NCBI GenBank assembly: GCA_025403435.1
Contig: CM046347.1
Span: 24,936,597 to 25,000,596 of the forward strand
Reading direction: 5' to 3'
DNA from: Artocarpus heterophyllus
Lineage: Eukaryota; Streptophyta; Magnoliopsida; Rosales; Moraceae
DNA: 64,000 nt
How positions within the stretch are numbered: the first letter of the stretch is position 1; the number at the start of each line of letters is the position of its first letter. The translations under genes and the position numbers were made by a program. A model generated the notes under the pieces. It had not been told where the DNA came from and made no database searches. It saw only the letters and a list, made by a program, of their open reading frames with translations. Shown piece after piece: positions 1 through 11,623 of the stretch.

Positions 1-1247
1 GCAGTATAGATAGGTACAAAGCAAGACTTGTAGCAAAGGGATTCACACAATCCTATGGAATCGACTATTGAAAGACTTTTGCACCTGTAGCGAAGCTCAA
101 CACTGTTAGAGTTCTTCTGTCTATTGCTGCCAACCTTGACAGGCCATTATACCAACTTGATGTCAAGAATGCTTTCCTTAATGGCAACCTAGAGGAAGAG
201 GTCTACATGGAGGTACCTCCTGGTCTAATGATAGAGAATCAACCAGAAGCAGTCTGTAAACTCAAGAAGTCTCTCTATGGACTCAAACAATCCCCAAGGG
301 CTTGGTTTGACAGATTTACTCGTGCAATGAAGAAGTTTGGATATTACCAATGTCAATCAGATCACACTATGTTCCAAAGAAACACTCCCGAAGGAAAAAA
401 GGTAATCTTTACAGTGTATGTTGATGACATTATAGTAACAGGAGATGACAGAAAGGAGATACAAGAGCTAAAGAAGTTCCTAGCAAAGGAATTCGAGATC
501 AAAGACTTGGGGTTTCTAAGATACTTTCTTGGGATGGAAGTGGCTCGTACCAGCAAAGGTGTTTGTGTCACTAAACATAAATATATAATGGATCTCCTCA
601 AGGAAACAAGAATACTAGGATGCAAACCTATCGATACACCTATGGACTCTGTAAAGAAGTTGGGAATTGGGCAAGAATGACCTCCAGTGGATAAAGGGAG
701 ATATTAACGTCTAGTTGGAAAGCTGATATTGCCTTTTCTGTGAGTGTTAGTTAATTTATGAACAATCCCAGAGAAGAACATCTTGAAGTCGTTCTTAGAA
801 TTATCATATATTTGAAAATGACTCCAGGAAAGGGACTCTTCTTCAAAAGAAACAATGAAAGAAGTGTCAAGGTTTTCACTGATGCAGATTGGGCAGGTTC
901 ACCAATTGATAGAAGATCAACCTCTGGATACTGCACGTATGTATGGGGAAACTTGGTAACTTGGAGGAGTAAAAAGCAGTCAGTTGTTGCTAGGAGTAGT
1001 GCTGAAGCAGAGTTTAGAGCTCTTGCACTTGGAATTTGTGAAGTTATGTGGATCCAACGACTACTTGCAGAACTAAACCTATCCAGAGAAGAACCACTGA
1101 AAGTGTTTTGTGATAATCAAGCAGCCATCGGTATTGCAAGGAATCCTGTCCACAATGATCGCACAAAACATATTGAGATTGATCGACATTTTATCAAAGA
1201 GAAGATTGAAACCAATGTCATCTCATTGTCCTACATACCTACTCGCC
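1..1247 (+). pseudogene. Ty1/copia pol fragment: reverse transcriptase and RNase H
   Basis: This is the 3' part of a copia polyprotein gene, entering the window already inside the reverse transcriptase. Visible RT motifs include KARLVAKGFTQ, QLDVKNAFLNG, SLYGLKQSPRAW and the catalytic YVDDIIVTGDD block (about 415-450). RNase H follows from about 860, with FTDADWAGSPIDRRSTSGYC, SSAEAEFRALA and the DNQAAI block, ending near SYIPTR at about 1247. In-frame stops (for example near 70 and 678) and a frame change between 680 and 758 break it. It diverges from the copia family that fills 36-64 kb, so it is a different lineage. No PPT or 3' LTR follows. The sequence switches at about 1248 to a minus-strand copia element. 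The assignment is firm; activity is excluded by the breaks. Confidence 0.9.
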
Positions 1248-3334
1248 TTCGAATAAGCATACTTCAGAACATTATTCTAGCTTTCTGGTCTTTTCTTTCA
1301 ACACATGTGCTGGACACCCCCATATACAGATTTGTCATATACTAGGTTTACGACCCTTCCATAACTCTAAGGGTGCTTTTAGAATAGACTTAGATTGAAC
1401 CATGTTTAGAATATATACTTCAGTTTATAGTGCATATATCCAGAATGAAGTGGGTAATGATGAGCAGCTGTGCATGGATCTCACCATATGAAACAACGTC
1501 CGATTTCTTCTCTCTGCAACACCATTTTGTTGTGGTGTTCCAAGTGCGGTGAGTTGTGATAGAATACCATGTTCTATCAAATAGTTTTTGAACTCAGCAT
1601 CAAGTTATTCTCTTCCTCAATCAAATCAAAGAGTTTTCACCAACTTTCATAATTGTTTTCAGCTTCTGCTTGGAATTATTTGAACTTTCCAAAAGTTTCA
1701 AATTTCCTTAGCATAATTTACATAATCCATACCTCGAACAATCGTCAATAAATGTGATGAAATATTCATAACCACCACGTGTTTGTACATTCAATGGACC
1801 GTAGTCATCTGAATGTATTAGCTCAAGTAGTTTCTTGGGCCTTTTGCCTTTTGTAGAGAAAGGCCTTTTAGTCATTTTACCTTCAAGATAAGATTCACAA
1901 ACTGGTAGAAAACTAACTTTTAATTCTCTTAAAGGACCATCCTTTAGTAGTCTTAATTACATGACCTAATGTAAGGTGCCATAGGTATGTTTCATCATCA
2001 GAAGAAACCTTTTGCTTCTTAGGTTTTGGTTGTTCAACTTTGAATATTTCAGTATTAAGCAGTGATTTTTTGTTGGGCCTTAAAGTGTAAAGCCCATTTT
2101 CCAAACGTGCAGAACAAATATCCAAACAATTTCTAGAAATATTAGCATAACTACTATTAAAAGAAATATTAAACATTTGTTCAAACAACCTAGAAACCGA
2201 AATCAAATTTCTACTAGAGCTAGGAATGTAATAAACATTGTCCAACATTAAAAATTTATTTCTAAAATAAAGTTTAACGATTCCTATTGCTCTTGTAGAA
2301 ACAACCGCTCATGTTCCCACTCTGATTGTTTGCTCCCTGTCGGCAAGCTCCCTTAAAGAACTAAGCGTCTACAAAGAAGAACAAACATGATTAGTTGCTC
2401 CTAAATCAACTATCCAAGGTGAAGTATCATCTTATCATCTTCAACTAAAAAAGCTTCCAAAATGAGTAAATCTAATTTACTGTAGTTCTTCTTTTCTTTG
2501 GGCCCCTGAAGATACTTCTTGTAATTTCTCTTCTAGTGCCCAACTACACCATAGTGGAAACATTTTCCTTTGGGCTTCCTTTACTTAGAGCTCTTTTTGT
2601 TGTTGTTGTTGCTCTTGTACTTCTTAGGTTGCCCTCCATTCTTAGACTTACCACTTCCTTCAATTATTTTCCTCTTCCTATTCTTTCGAGTAGAAGAGGA
2701 AGGTTGAGCTTCTATAACATTTGCCTCACCTTCTTTAGTCTTGTCTTTCAAAATAGACTCGAAGGGTTGCAACTCATTAAGCAACTCAGTCATGTTATAT
2801 TTCATCTTGTTCATGAAATAGTTGATCTTAAACTAAAGGAATGCAAGTGTGAGGGTTTCTAAAATCATCCCCACATGTGTGGCCTCATCTATTACTACTC
2901 TGTCTACCTCGACCTCATACAGATAGTTAACCATGTTGAAAAAATGTTCTCTAACCGAAACCCCTGCCTTCATTTTGGCATTCATCGCAGCCTTAATGGC
3001 TTCATAACGTGCCTTTCCAAAAGGTTTGCCAAACATGTCTTGTAGAGATTACATTATCTCATAAGCAGTCTCCATGCTTTCGTGCTTCATCCTAAGCATG
3101 TCAGACATGCCAGCCAAAAAGAAGCAGCGGGCTTTGCTGTTTGCCTCGATCCAATGATCATATGCTTCTTGTATATTACAAGAGGCATTAGTAGCAGGTG
3201 ATGGAGGACATTCCTCCGTCAGGACAAACTTTTAATTATCACAAATTAGTACAATATTCATGTTACTCTTCCACTTGACAAAATTATCTCCGGTTAATTT
3301 TTCATTTGAGAGAATAGTAACGATTGGATTAGAC
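1248..3334 (-). pseudogene. Ty1/copia gag-protease-integrase, decayed
   Basis: Read on the minus strand, a copia gag begins at the ATG ending at 3334 (MSNPIVTILSNEKLTGDN). The gag body lies at 2833-3036 and a lysine- and asparagine-rich stretch follows at 2581-2814. A zinc knuckle near 2540-2575 is damaged: the second Cys reads Tyr and a stop follows the His. The GAG-pre-integrase segment at 1913-2248 carries YLWHLTLGHV. Integrase motifs TALGTPQQNGVAERRNRT and ELWKGRKP lie at about 1350-1560. The frame is interrupted many times. The remaining pol, PPT and 3' LTR are missing because the copy ends at about 1248 against the plus-strand copia fragment. The 5' LTR at 5527-7596 lies upstream in the same orientation, so the two probably form one element. 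Confidence 0.88.
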
Positions 3335-4510
3335 ATTGTTGCTATAATAAATAAATAAATAGCATAAATTAAACGGTTGCATAAACATATTTTTTAGAAT
3401 AGTAAACACGATGCATGATGCATTTGGAAAAGCACATAAAATATTTTACTTATTTCACGATTATTCAATTTTAATAAACAAAGTTCCACCGTAGAGTAGG
3501 TCAAATTATTTATGAATTGAATTGAGACATTCTCAATTAATAAATATATTCAAAATATCTCATATTTTCTATATTTATTAATAACTATTTATTTTGGTCA
3601 AAATATAATTAACAAATTAATTATATCCTTATAAGTGTTACCCACTATTTCAGATTATAATAACATAACTCAAAATTGCTACCTTAGGGTAGGTCAATTT
3701 TGAAATACATTATAAAATCCTATCTCTTGGAAGCCAACCTTGTTGTTGATTAAAATGGACACCCTCTATAGGGAGGATGGAATCAAAGCGTTATGAGGCG
3801 CCACCTAAATCTCACGGTGTTGTGCTAATAGTGAAGACCACAGGTTATATTGTCATATTACCTTTTTCCCACTTATTATTTTAAAATGATGTGTTTTATC
3901 TCATAAAACATCATATGTTTCATAATTCTAGTAAATAAAAATATTTTTTAATTATTAGGTATTATAATGTGTTAATAGAATTGCATCCTATTTGCACTTA
4001 CAGAAATTACCAGATTTTCTAAAAATCTAGATTTGTTATGTATTATCTAAGCTACCCAACATTAAACAATTTAAAATTAGATAACTTAGAATTAATGTGA
4101 ATTTTACCAAGTTTTAACTATTAAAACTAAATTCACATTATTTGGTTGATTGATAAATTAAAAAATCTATAAAACCAACCCAATTAATTTAATCCCATTA
4201 AATTAATTCTAACACATATTAAATCATTTTATAAACAACTTTATAAAAAAATGAATATGCAAGTTTATGCATGTCATGTTACAATGACTATAAGTGGGCA
4301 CTTTCCTATATGACATGGTAAAATGCATAAACATGTTATCACAAACATCACATAAATTATAGCATGAAAATAAATAATTGATTTTTGACTGGGTCTTTTT
4401 GGATAACTAAATTACAATCTATAAAAAAATGAGATAAAAAAAATTACAAAGGTCTTCTTGTAATTAAACATAATTCCCAGTTCCAATTTTAATGGATTTC
4501 TTCTTGTAGG

Positions 4511-5047
4511 TTACCATGTAAAAACTGGTAGTTTACTTTTAAGTTTGAGAGGCCCAAGTTCATAACTAGGCGAGCAGTCCATTGGGTTTTTCAAGGAAAC
4601 CCAGTGTACTTCTTCTTCATTTAGATCTACATGCGCAGCTACCTTTACCTTTTCCATGGGAGTGCAGTAGAGGAAAAAATAATTGCTCGCCATTGGAAGC
4701 TCCGAAACTGACTCCTTCGCCAGAGTTCTTAACCTTTGACTGCAGCTGCGTTTAGCCGAACCAACACCGAAGTCCTTGAAGGAAGTGACACGGTTCAAGC
4801 CGATGATAGAAAGCTGTTGTAGTCAGGGCCGAGGCGCGAAAAGCTTCAGGCCAATCACGAAGGCTGCAGGCCGAGTGGTGGTGGCGCTCCTAGCCGAGTC
4901 ACCGTGCCTGCAAGCTAGAATATCCACAGCTCTTAAGTCCACTGCTGAGCCGTAACACCTCCATGACGGCAACCACACAATGCTCCTAGCCAAGAAGAAG
5001 CATCTCTTTACCATCACCGTTTTACGTGGGTTGTAGTATGAAATCAT
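4511..5047 (-). other. GC-richer block with two open frames inside a copia leader, possibly captured host sequence
   Basis: Two minus-strand frames, 74 codons (4823-5047) and 95 codons (4511-4798), lie end to end in a block whose base composition differs sharply from the surrounding leader. The predicted peptides do not resemble gag, pol or any domain I recognise. Segments such as AHVDLNEEEVHWVSLKNPMD in the second frame look more like ordinary protein than random AT-rich translation. Position between the primer binding site and gag fits transduction of a cellular sequence by the retrotransposon, but this is inference. No function is proposed. Confidence 0.3.
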
Positions 5048-5510
5048 GAGTGCTCTTGTGCGTAATGGGTTTTATGTGCATGTGAAGCATATCATCAATG
5101 AAAAAAAAAAATTTTGACTGCACTATGTAATGTTTTTATTTATAGTTTTACGTAATGGTTTCATTTACAGTGAGTTACAATTCTAAAAAAAAAGTCCACG
5201 TGTACTGCGATATGCATACAATGAAAAGTAATGCCCATTTTTCAAAGAAAAAGAAAAAAAATTAAATGAAAATAACAACAATTAATTACAGAAAGCCTAT
5301 GCCCCTTATGGCCTTACACAAATTTGATCTAATCAAAATAAAAATACCAATCCAAAAGGACCATATAATTAACGACCAAAATTCTATTCATAAAATAACC
5401 ATTCATCACATGAACAAATAATTACAAAAATACAAAGTGTCCACAAACATACATCAAGAACATGAAATTATCAAAATAAAATCATTAATTAAAATTATAT
5501 ATGCTATAAC

Positions 5511-5526
5511 CCGCTTTGATGTCATT
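5511..5526 (-). other. Putative primer binding site (initiator Met tRNA type)
   Basis: Immediately inside the 5' LTR, the minus strand reads AATGACATCAAAGCGG. This is a decayed match to the usual copia primer site TGGTATCAGAGC, complementary to the 3' end of initiator Met tRNA. Its position next to the LTR terminus is the main support. Confidence 0.5.
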
Positions 5527-7596
5527 TGTTAGAATTAAATAGGAAAAGCAACGGAAGGAACGGATCTTTGATAAACAAAATTTTTTTGAAAACTTTGTTC
5601 ATTGGAAATAGCTATATAATTTTAATTACTAATAGAAAGTTTTGAGATTTTTTTACCAACCTTTTGAAAACTTATTAGGGTATTCTAGCTTTCCTCTCTA
5701 ACACCACGATCTTTCAAGCCATGCCTCTACACCAATGGAAAGACGAGTGAGCGTCAAACTGCAAGAATAAATTTACTTTACACTTTTCTGGATTTGCTAT
5801 GTACTCAACCTATGAGATAGTAGACCTTTTTCTTTTTTGAGAAAGAACTCTGAGTTTTTCTCTCTGAGTATTTTGTAAAAGTTATGCGAAAAATATTGAT
5901 TGATTGATGAGATAACTATTATTTTTATCTTTTTATATATGAGCAGTTAGTTATTTTTAATTAATTTTAATTTATTTTAAATATGAAATAATCACCATAT
6001 TAATATATGGGGAAGGGATATGCTCTTCATTCCTTATCTCTCTCTTCTCTTTTTTTTGTTTTTTATGAATCATTCACGTTAGACCACATACATGTATATA
6101 TATATATACATATACGTTTATATATATATATATATATATATATGTTTACTGAAAACAAAAGCAACGAATCACTAAGTGTGATTCGCATATATTTATATAT
6201 ATATAATATAAATAAATCTAATATATATTTATATATTTAAATTTAAAAATAAATCATATTTATTTAAAAATAGATTTTAAATTAATTAATAATTAAATTT
6301 TGTGTCCAAGTTAGAAAGGACAAAATGTGGTCCCAGTGTTATACACAAAATTAAAATTATATTTAAATAATCTCATTATTCAAATATCATCAATTAATTA
6401 ATTTAAAACATATTTACTTAATCTCAATAATTAAATATAATCAATTAATTAATTAACTAATATCAGCTAAACGTGACAACATTTATTACATTATATTATG
6501 TGTCATAGAGAACATTTTTCTGTATCACATTAATATCTTTAAGTGTGAAATAATTAATTCAGAATTTAATAATTTTAAATTAAATATGTATAATTCATTC
6601 TGTGCATTAAATCCAATACAATGTTACAGAGGTGGTATTAGGGACCTATGGACCTATAACCTATAACCTAAACTCCAATAAATTTGACAATTAATCAAAC
6701 TCTTTAATTAATGTGCCAAATTTATTAGTTTTAGTGTTACTCCACTAAAAACCTGAAATTAAATCTTAAGATTATAGTAAAATTACTTAAAGAAAATTAA
6801 CGAGTAGTCTATTAATATAATCATTACATATGAGTCAGTCCTCCATTAATAGTTCATAATAGGAGCTAGGTTCAATTTCCATTTACCTCTCTTATTACAT
6901 CTTTATTCTTGAGTTCCAATAATTCTCTAATGAACAGTTAATTCATAATCTTATTATGAACGGGCGCTTTATTGTTCAAACTTTGAATTATTACTCAAGA
7001 GTGCTATTCCATATCTGTATAATATTATTTCTAGCCATTTATTACATTACGTTTCCAAGATACTAAGTTATGATCGTGTTTAGACAAATCTTATCATGCA
7101 AGTCAAAAAAAATAATATCATAAATAGGAGTCTAATAAATACTCAAAATTAAGGCTGTCAAATATATGATCATCATAGTGATAAATTTGAATACTCCATT
7201 TGTAACGGATGATTATTAGAGATTCATAATTTATCTAGTCTAATCCTATATAATCTCATTATATAAAGTAACTCCAATCAATGTTTCTACATTAATAGCC
7301 CGGATAAGACTATTTCATTATGAATGAAATTGAACCGTACTTGTAATATTTAATTAAAAATCCCAAACTTTAATTAATTATTACAGACTATTTAGATTAT
7401 TATCTATAAATTTTATCCCTAAACATATAACACTTATATACTAAATTTATAATCACATAAATAATCATAGAATTTTCTTGATGTTTATAAAAGCATTCAT
7501 AATACATATAAGCGACCATAATAATTATAAATAACACTTTATTTATTCATTAACAATATGTATAATGTCACAGCTTATAGAACACCAAACCCAATA
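5527..7596 (-). mobile_element. Copia 5' LTR (family E)
   Basis: A 2.07-kb LTR in minus orientation. It is a full-length relative of the solo LTR at 18938-20894, matched throughout: for example the segment around 5690-5880 mirrors 20580-20750, and 6640-7340 mirrors 19200-19930. On the plus strand it opens with TGTTAGAATT at the primer-site side and closes at CCAAACCCAATA (expected CCAAACCCAACA, so the outer terminus has one change). Its partner 3' LTR is absent because the element is truncated at about 1248. The right flank starts ATTAG; no partner target duplication can be assigned. Confidence 0.85.
6094..6143. repeat. TA-rich microsatellite inside the LTR
   Basis: Two adjacent (TA)n tracts interrupted by a short CATATACGTT segment. 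The matching part of the related solo LTR near 20170-20250 also carries (TA)n tracts, so the repeat is ancestral to the LTR family and length-variable. Confidence 0.8.
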
Positions 7597-9959
7597 ATTA
7601 GGCCATATGTCTAACCTATTTTGACAAATTGCAGCTTTTTTGTTGTTCAACTTTCTTCATTTTGGCTCACTTTCTTAACTATATAATGACACGGATTTCA
7701 CATAGACTACTCTTGCAGGGAGTACTATATATATAGCCAATCACTATATAACCTTTTCGGGGAAGTTCTATATATATATATACGCATATATATAAATTTT
7801 GCGAACAAGTTTTCTTTCAACTGCTTTGGCACCTTTTTTTTCTAAATTGACCTAAATTTGTTGGATTATTGTTTTTGATACAAGTTTAAAATAAATTCGG
7901 ACAACACTAATGTATATAGTCATCATACTTGACTAAACTACGTTAATTGAGGTCAAGTTAAGACCAAGTTAACTTGGAGAAAAAAGAGTTTTCCATAGAC
8001 GCATTTTCTAATCTAAACGAAAACGCTATGTATTAATCTACACATGCATGTGTACAAACACATTATGAGGAAAGGAAACATCAATCATGAGTCATATTCC
8101 AGTAGCAGATGCAATAAATCTCCTTAAATAGGTATTGGAAAAACGGACATAGCTATACCAAGAGCCTTTCTGTACCACTAATGCTTTGCGTGAGTCATTA
8201 AGTATGAGTAGCTGCAAATAAGCTACCTTATTTCAAGAGAGAGATAGACACGTTCGTCCACTTGTTTGTTAAAGACGTGGATCACTCTCGCATATTAATT
8301 CAAAATGGGCTCTACTTAATTAAGTGATATATTGATTATACAGAAAATTTAGTCAAAAATGTACAAATACTTTGATATTTTTGCAGAAATCTGACACCCA
8401 AATCGTTCCATGGAAAAATTATATACATTGTGATCTATAGACATGAGTCCACGTATAACTAGGTTTACTTGTTATGCACGCGCGATTACTTGTTAATATG
8501 CTGCAACTATATGCACGTGAGTGCGCACGCGCACATCCGCATGCATGTTGCCCCTAGTTTTGTTTCTTAAAATTAGGCTTGACATATACATTATTGGTTT
8601 AATAATCGAACCAATTAAATTTTTGTGATGGATTATTATAGATCATTTAGGACACATAAAGAGTTAATCCTTACGTAGACCATTAATGTAGAGTATGCTA
8701 CAGCCAAAAATAAGAAATCAAAAACAATTAAAAGACCCGATACATGTTCCTTGCCTTCTTCAACTTAAGACATCTTGATTATTTCGTATAATTAAAAGGC
8801 TTGTCTCGCATTAAAAATCGTCTATCCGCAAAAGATGATGATAGGGCCCCGAAATCTACTCTTATATATATTGATTCGTTACTAGTATTTGCAGTAAATT
8901 TTCTCCTAGGATCTTCGTAATCATGCTAAGTCTCATATCATAATCACTTTTAAACTGTTAAAATATATGCAATTTGAAAAAAAATATATATACATATATA
9001 TATAAGAAGAATACATATATATCAGCTTGTTTTCAATGTTTACGTTTCTAATGGTTATTTTTCAATCAGAGTATATCTTAAAAACAATTAATGATGTAGT
9101 GTAATAAGAAATTAATTTTATTAATTTTTATAAATTTTTTAATTAAGTACTATCTAATTAATTACAAGCCGTTGTATTTATATCACACGGTTAATAATAA
9201 TATATTTATTATTGAAAACATAACAATTAACACCCACATATCTATAACAAAAAAGAGTGTTAATTTCCTATATGCAGAAATCTGTGCCCACTGTTAGCAT
9301 CATCATCATCAAATGTTGTATATGATGCTTCAAAATTTCGTCATTTGGACCATTAGATCAAGATGGCAACTTTCAAATTCTAGCATTTACGTATAACGCT
9401 CATTAAATTTATACGTGTGTTTTTAACTGTGTGTGGTACATATGAATGAATGAACCAAAAGCGAACCAAATTAATGTCAAAAAATAAGGAAATCCCATTA
9501 ACTAACTGAACAAAACCACTACCGATATATCAGAATTTCGGGCTGGCAGGCCCATGCAAATTTTAAGTTACGAAGCTGTCGTTGATATCGAACGGTGATT
9601 TATCAAATAAAAGACACCATGATAGATGACATTTAACCGGTAAAAGCAGTTGAGGTGTTATAAGACATTCGTATATCTGTAACTTGAATGGTTGAGGTGT
9701 AATAAGACTTCCTACTTTTTGTATGTCATAATGGTGTTTTGAAAAGGAGTAATAACATGATATTTATAATTTTCTCTGTAAAATCCAGAGGGATTTGATT
9801 GAAAACAAGATTCTCAATTTAGACCAAAGATGTGATGTTAGAAACTTGATGTATACGTAAAAGTTTAACTAACTAGTGGTCTAATTTGAAATTTTACTAG
9901 GTATGGGAACAAACTTCAAGTTTAGAAGCATCCCTGACACTTGAAAAAATAAATATAAA
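7597..9959. other. AT-rich intergenic DNA, no gene seen
   Basis: No open frame with recognisable protein similarity and no clear transposon termini were found. Contents are AT-rich tracts, short (TA)n runs near 7725-7790 and 8985-9005, and a run of alternating purine-pyrimidine bases near 8512-8550. Confidence 0.6.
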
Positions 9960-10629
9960 ATAAGAAGAAGAAGAAGTTAAGCATCCTTTCTCTCTTCCTC
10001 TCCTCCCTTCTCCTCCCACTTTCTCTCTCTTCCCTCCCATGGCTGCCACCTCCCCTCTCACGTTGGGCCACCATTTGTGACAAGCCGAGGCCGTTAGAAC
10101 ATGGCCATCGAACCAGCGGTGAGGCTACTGGTGGAAGCCGGACATACAGCCAAAAAGCTGGAAATCCAAGATTTCAATTCCTCGTAACTTCCTCATTTGG
10201 GCACCAAATTACTGATTCTTGTCCCTACAAACTCATAACATCCAGAGCATAAAAAAACCACTATTCCTTTCGCCTCAACAATCAGCGAAAACCATTGCCA
10301 AGATAAATTGTCTCTCTAATTAGACACGGATGCCTATTATAGCTTTATCAGAAATAAAGTGTCTAAATTATTCTATAAACAATAGACTATATATTTAGAC
10401 TATTAATCTTGAAATTACATCTTTCCACGTATAAACACGTTATATACACAATTTAAAGATCTAGTTCTAATAGTCATAAACCACGTGTTTTCTCAATATA
10501 TAATTAATAATATGAAATGGAACATAAGTATCATTATTGCCAACAAAAATAATTGTACTATTATTCATTTAACCGCAAGTGTTATAAATATAAATAAAGT
10601 ATTTATTTCTTGAAGTGTCAATCCTAACA
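9960..10629 (-). mobile_element. Diverged copia-type LTR relic
   Basis: The right edge reads AAGTGTCAATCCTAACA, whose complement TGTTAGGATTGACACTT resembles the TGTTAGGATAGATCACTTA start of the relic ending at 24227. Upstream portions (10320-10450) loosely follow the order of motifs in the family-E LTR. The left limit is uncertain. The pyrimidine-rich and GC-richer stretch at 9990-10140 may or may not belong to it. Confidence 0.4.
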
Positions 10630-11623
10630 ATGTCTTGTATCCTGGAATCATTCATATAATTTGTTGCTTAAATGAAATTTTACTTTAAAAAAAGATGCAT
10701 ATATATACATATACATCTTTTGAACCACTGCCACACAAGACAAGGAGTTGCTTCTCGAAAGCCATATCCAGCAGGATCTGAAAAGTTCAAGGAGTACCTT
10801 CTGAACTTAAATATATATATATATAAAGCTTCGGAAAATGATGCTATGAAACCCTGTTTTATTATCTAAAAGAAGCAATACGACGGAAAAAAAACAGAAT
10901 ATTAGAAAGAAGGGGGTCCGATATTTAACATATGTATAACTAGTTTATCATAGTGTGTGGTTCTTGGGTAGTGTCGGCGACGCAATCAATATTTATAGCC
11001 CTACTCCCTTTTTGGGGGCACTTCTGCTTTCCTAAACATTATGCTCCCTATGTAGTAGCACTGCTGATGCTTTTTTTTTATTTCCACCATCTCAAAATCC
11101 CCACCTTCCACTCCACTGATTTACGGTTTTTTTTTTTCTTTTCTCTATTTATTATTAATATTTGTTTTTAAAGAATTCGGGTTGTGCATATGGCCTTAGA
11201 TATAATAAAAGAATTTACGAAGACTCACTGCTGTAAAAAAACGCACCGTGTTGGTGCTCTGCTGTTTTTTTTCACCTTTTTACATTTATTTTTCAGATTT
11301 TCTAATATCGTGTGTGTGTGGGACCTTTTGAATAGGGGAGTTTGGTTTGTGTGAGATGATGAGACGGTGTGATCAGATCTAAACATGGGCCGAGAGCAGA
11401 GAACAAGGGAGTTTTCCTGCTTGGAGTTTGTTTTTCTAACTGTTGACTTGAGTATATGTAACACATTTTTTGGTCTTTGGAGGTCCTTCTAGGGCAAGTA
11501 TGTTCTAAATCCTTAGATAAGTATGTTCTAAATCCTTAGATCTTTCATTTATTTATTTAACCATACTAAAAGAATGAATATATAACACTATTCACCCGGC
11601 AGTCTAAAACGCTTGCATTTTGA
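10630..11623. other. Intergenic DNA with a short unrecognised open frame
   Basis: A 65-codon plus-strand frame at 10672-10869 includes a less AT-rich stretch (about 10715-10800, ending near KFKEYLLNLN) that could be a gene or transposon fragment; I do not recognise it. The remainder has T-runs and no other coding signal. Confidence 0.35.

Larger units (their letters stand above)
3335..5526 (-). mobile_element. Copia element leader between 5' LTR and gag
   Basis: This untranslated internal region sits between the primer binding site and the gag start. At nearly 2.2 kb it is long. Most of it is AT-rich without coding potential. A short stretch at 3720-3860 is less AT-rich. The block 4490-5050 is clearly richer in GC and carries the only sizeable reading frames; it is described separately as a possible captured sequence. 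Confidence 0.6.

Noticed and set aside
7597..7625. Possible LTR edge GGCCATATGTCTAAC next to the family-E LTR
   Set aside because: It resembles the end of family B LTRs over only a dozen bases and nothing extends the match.
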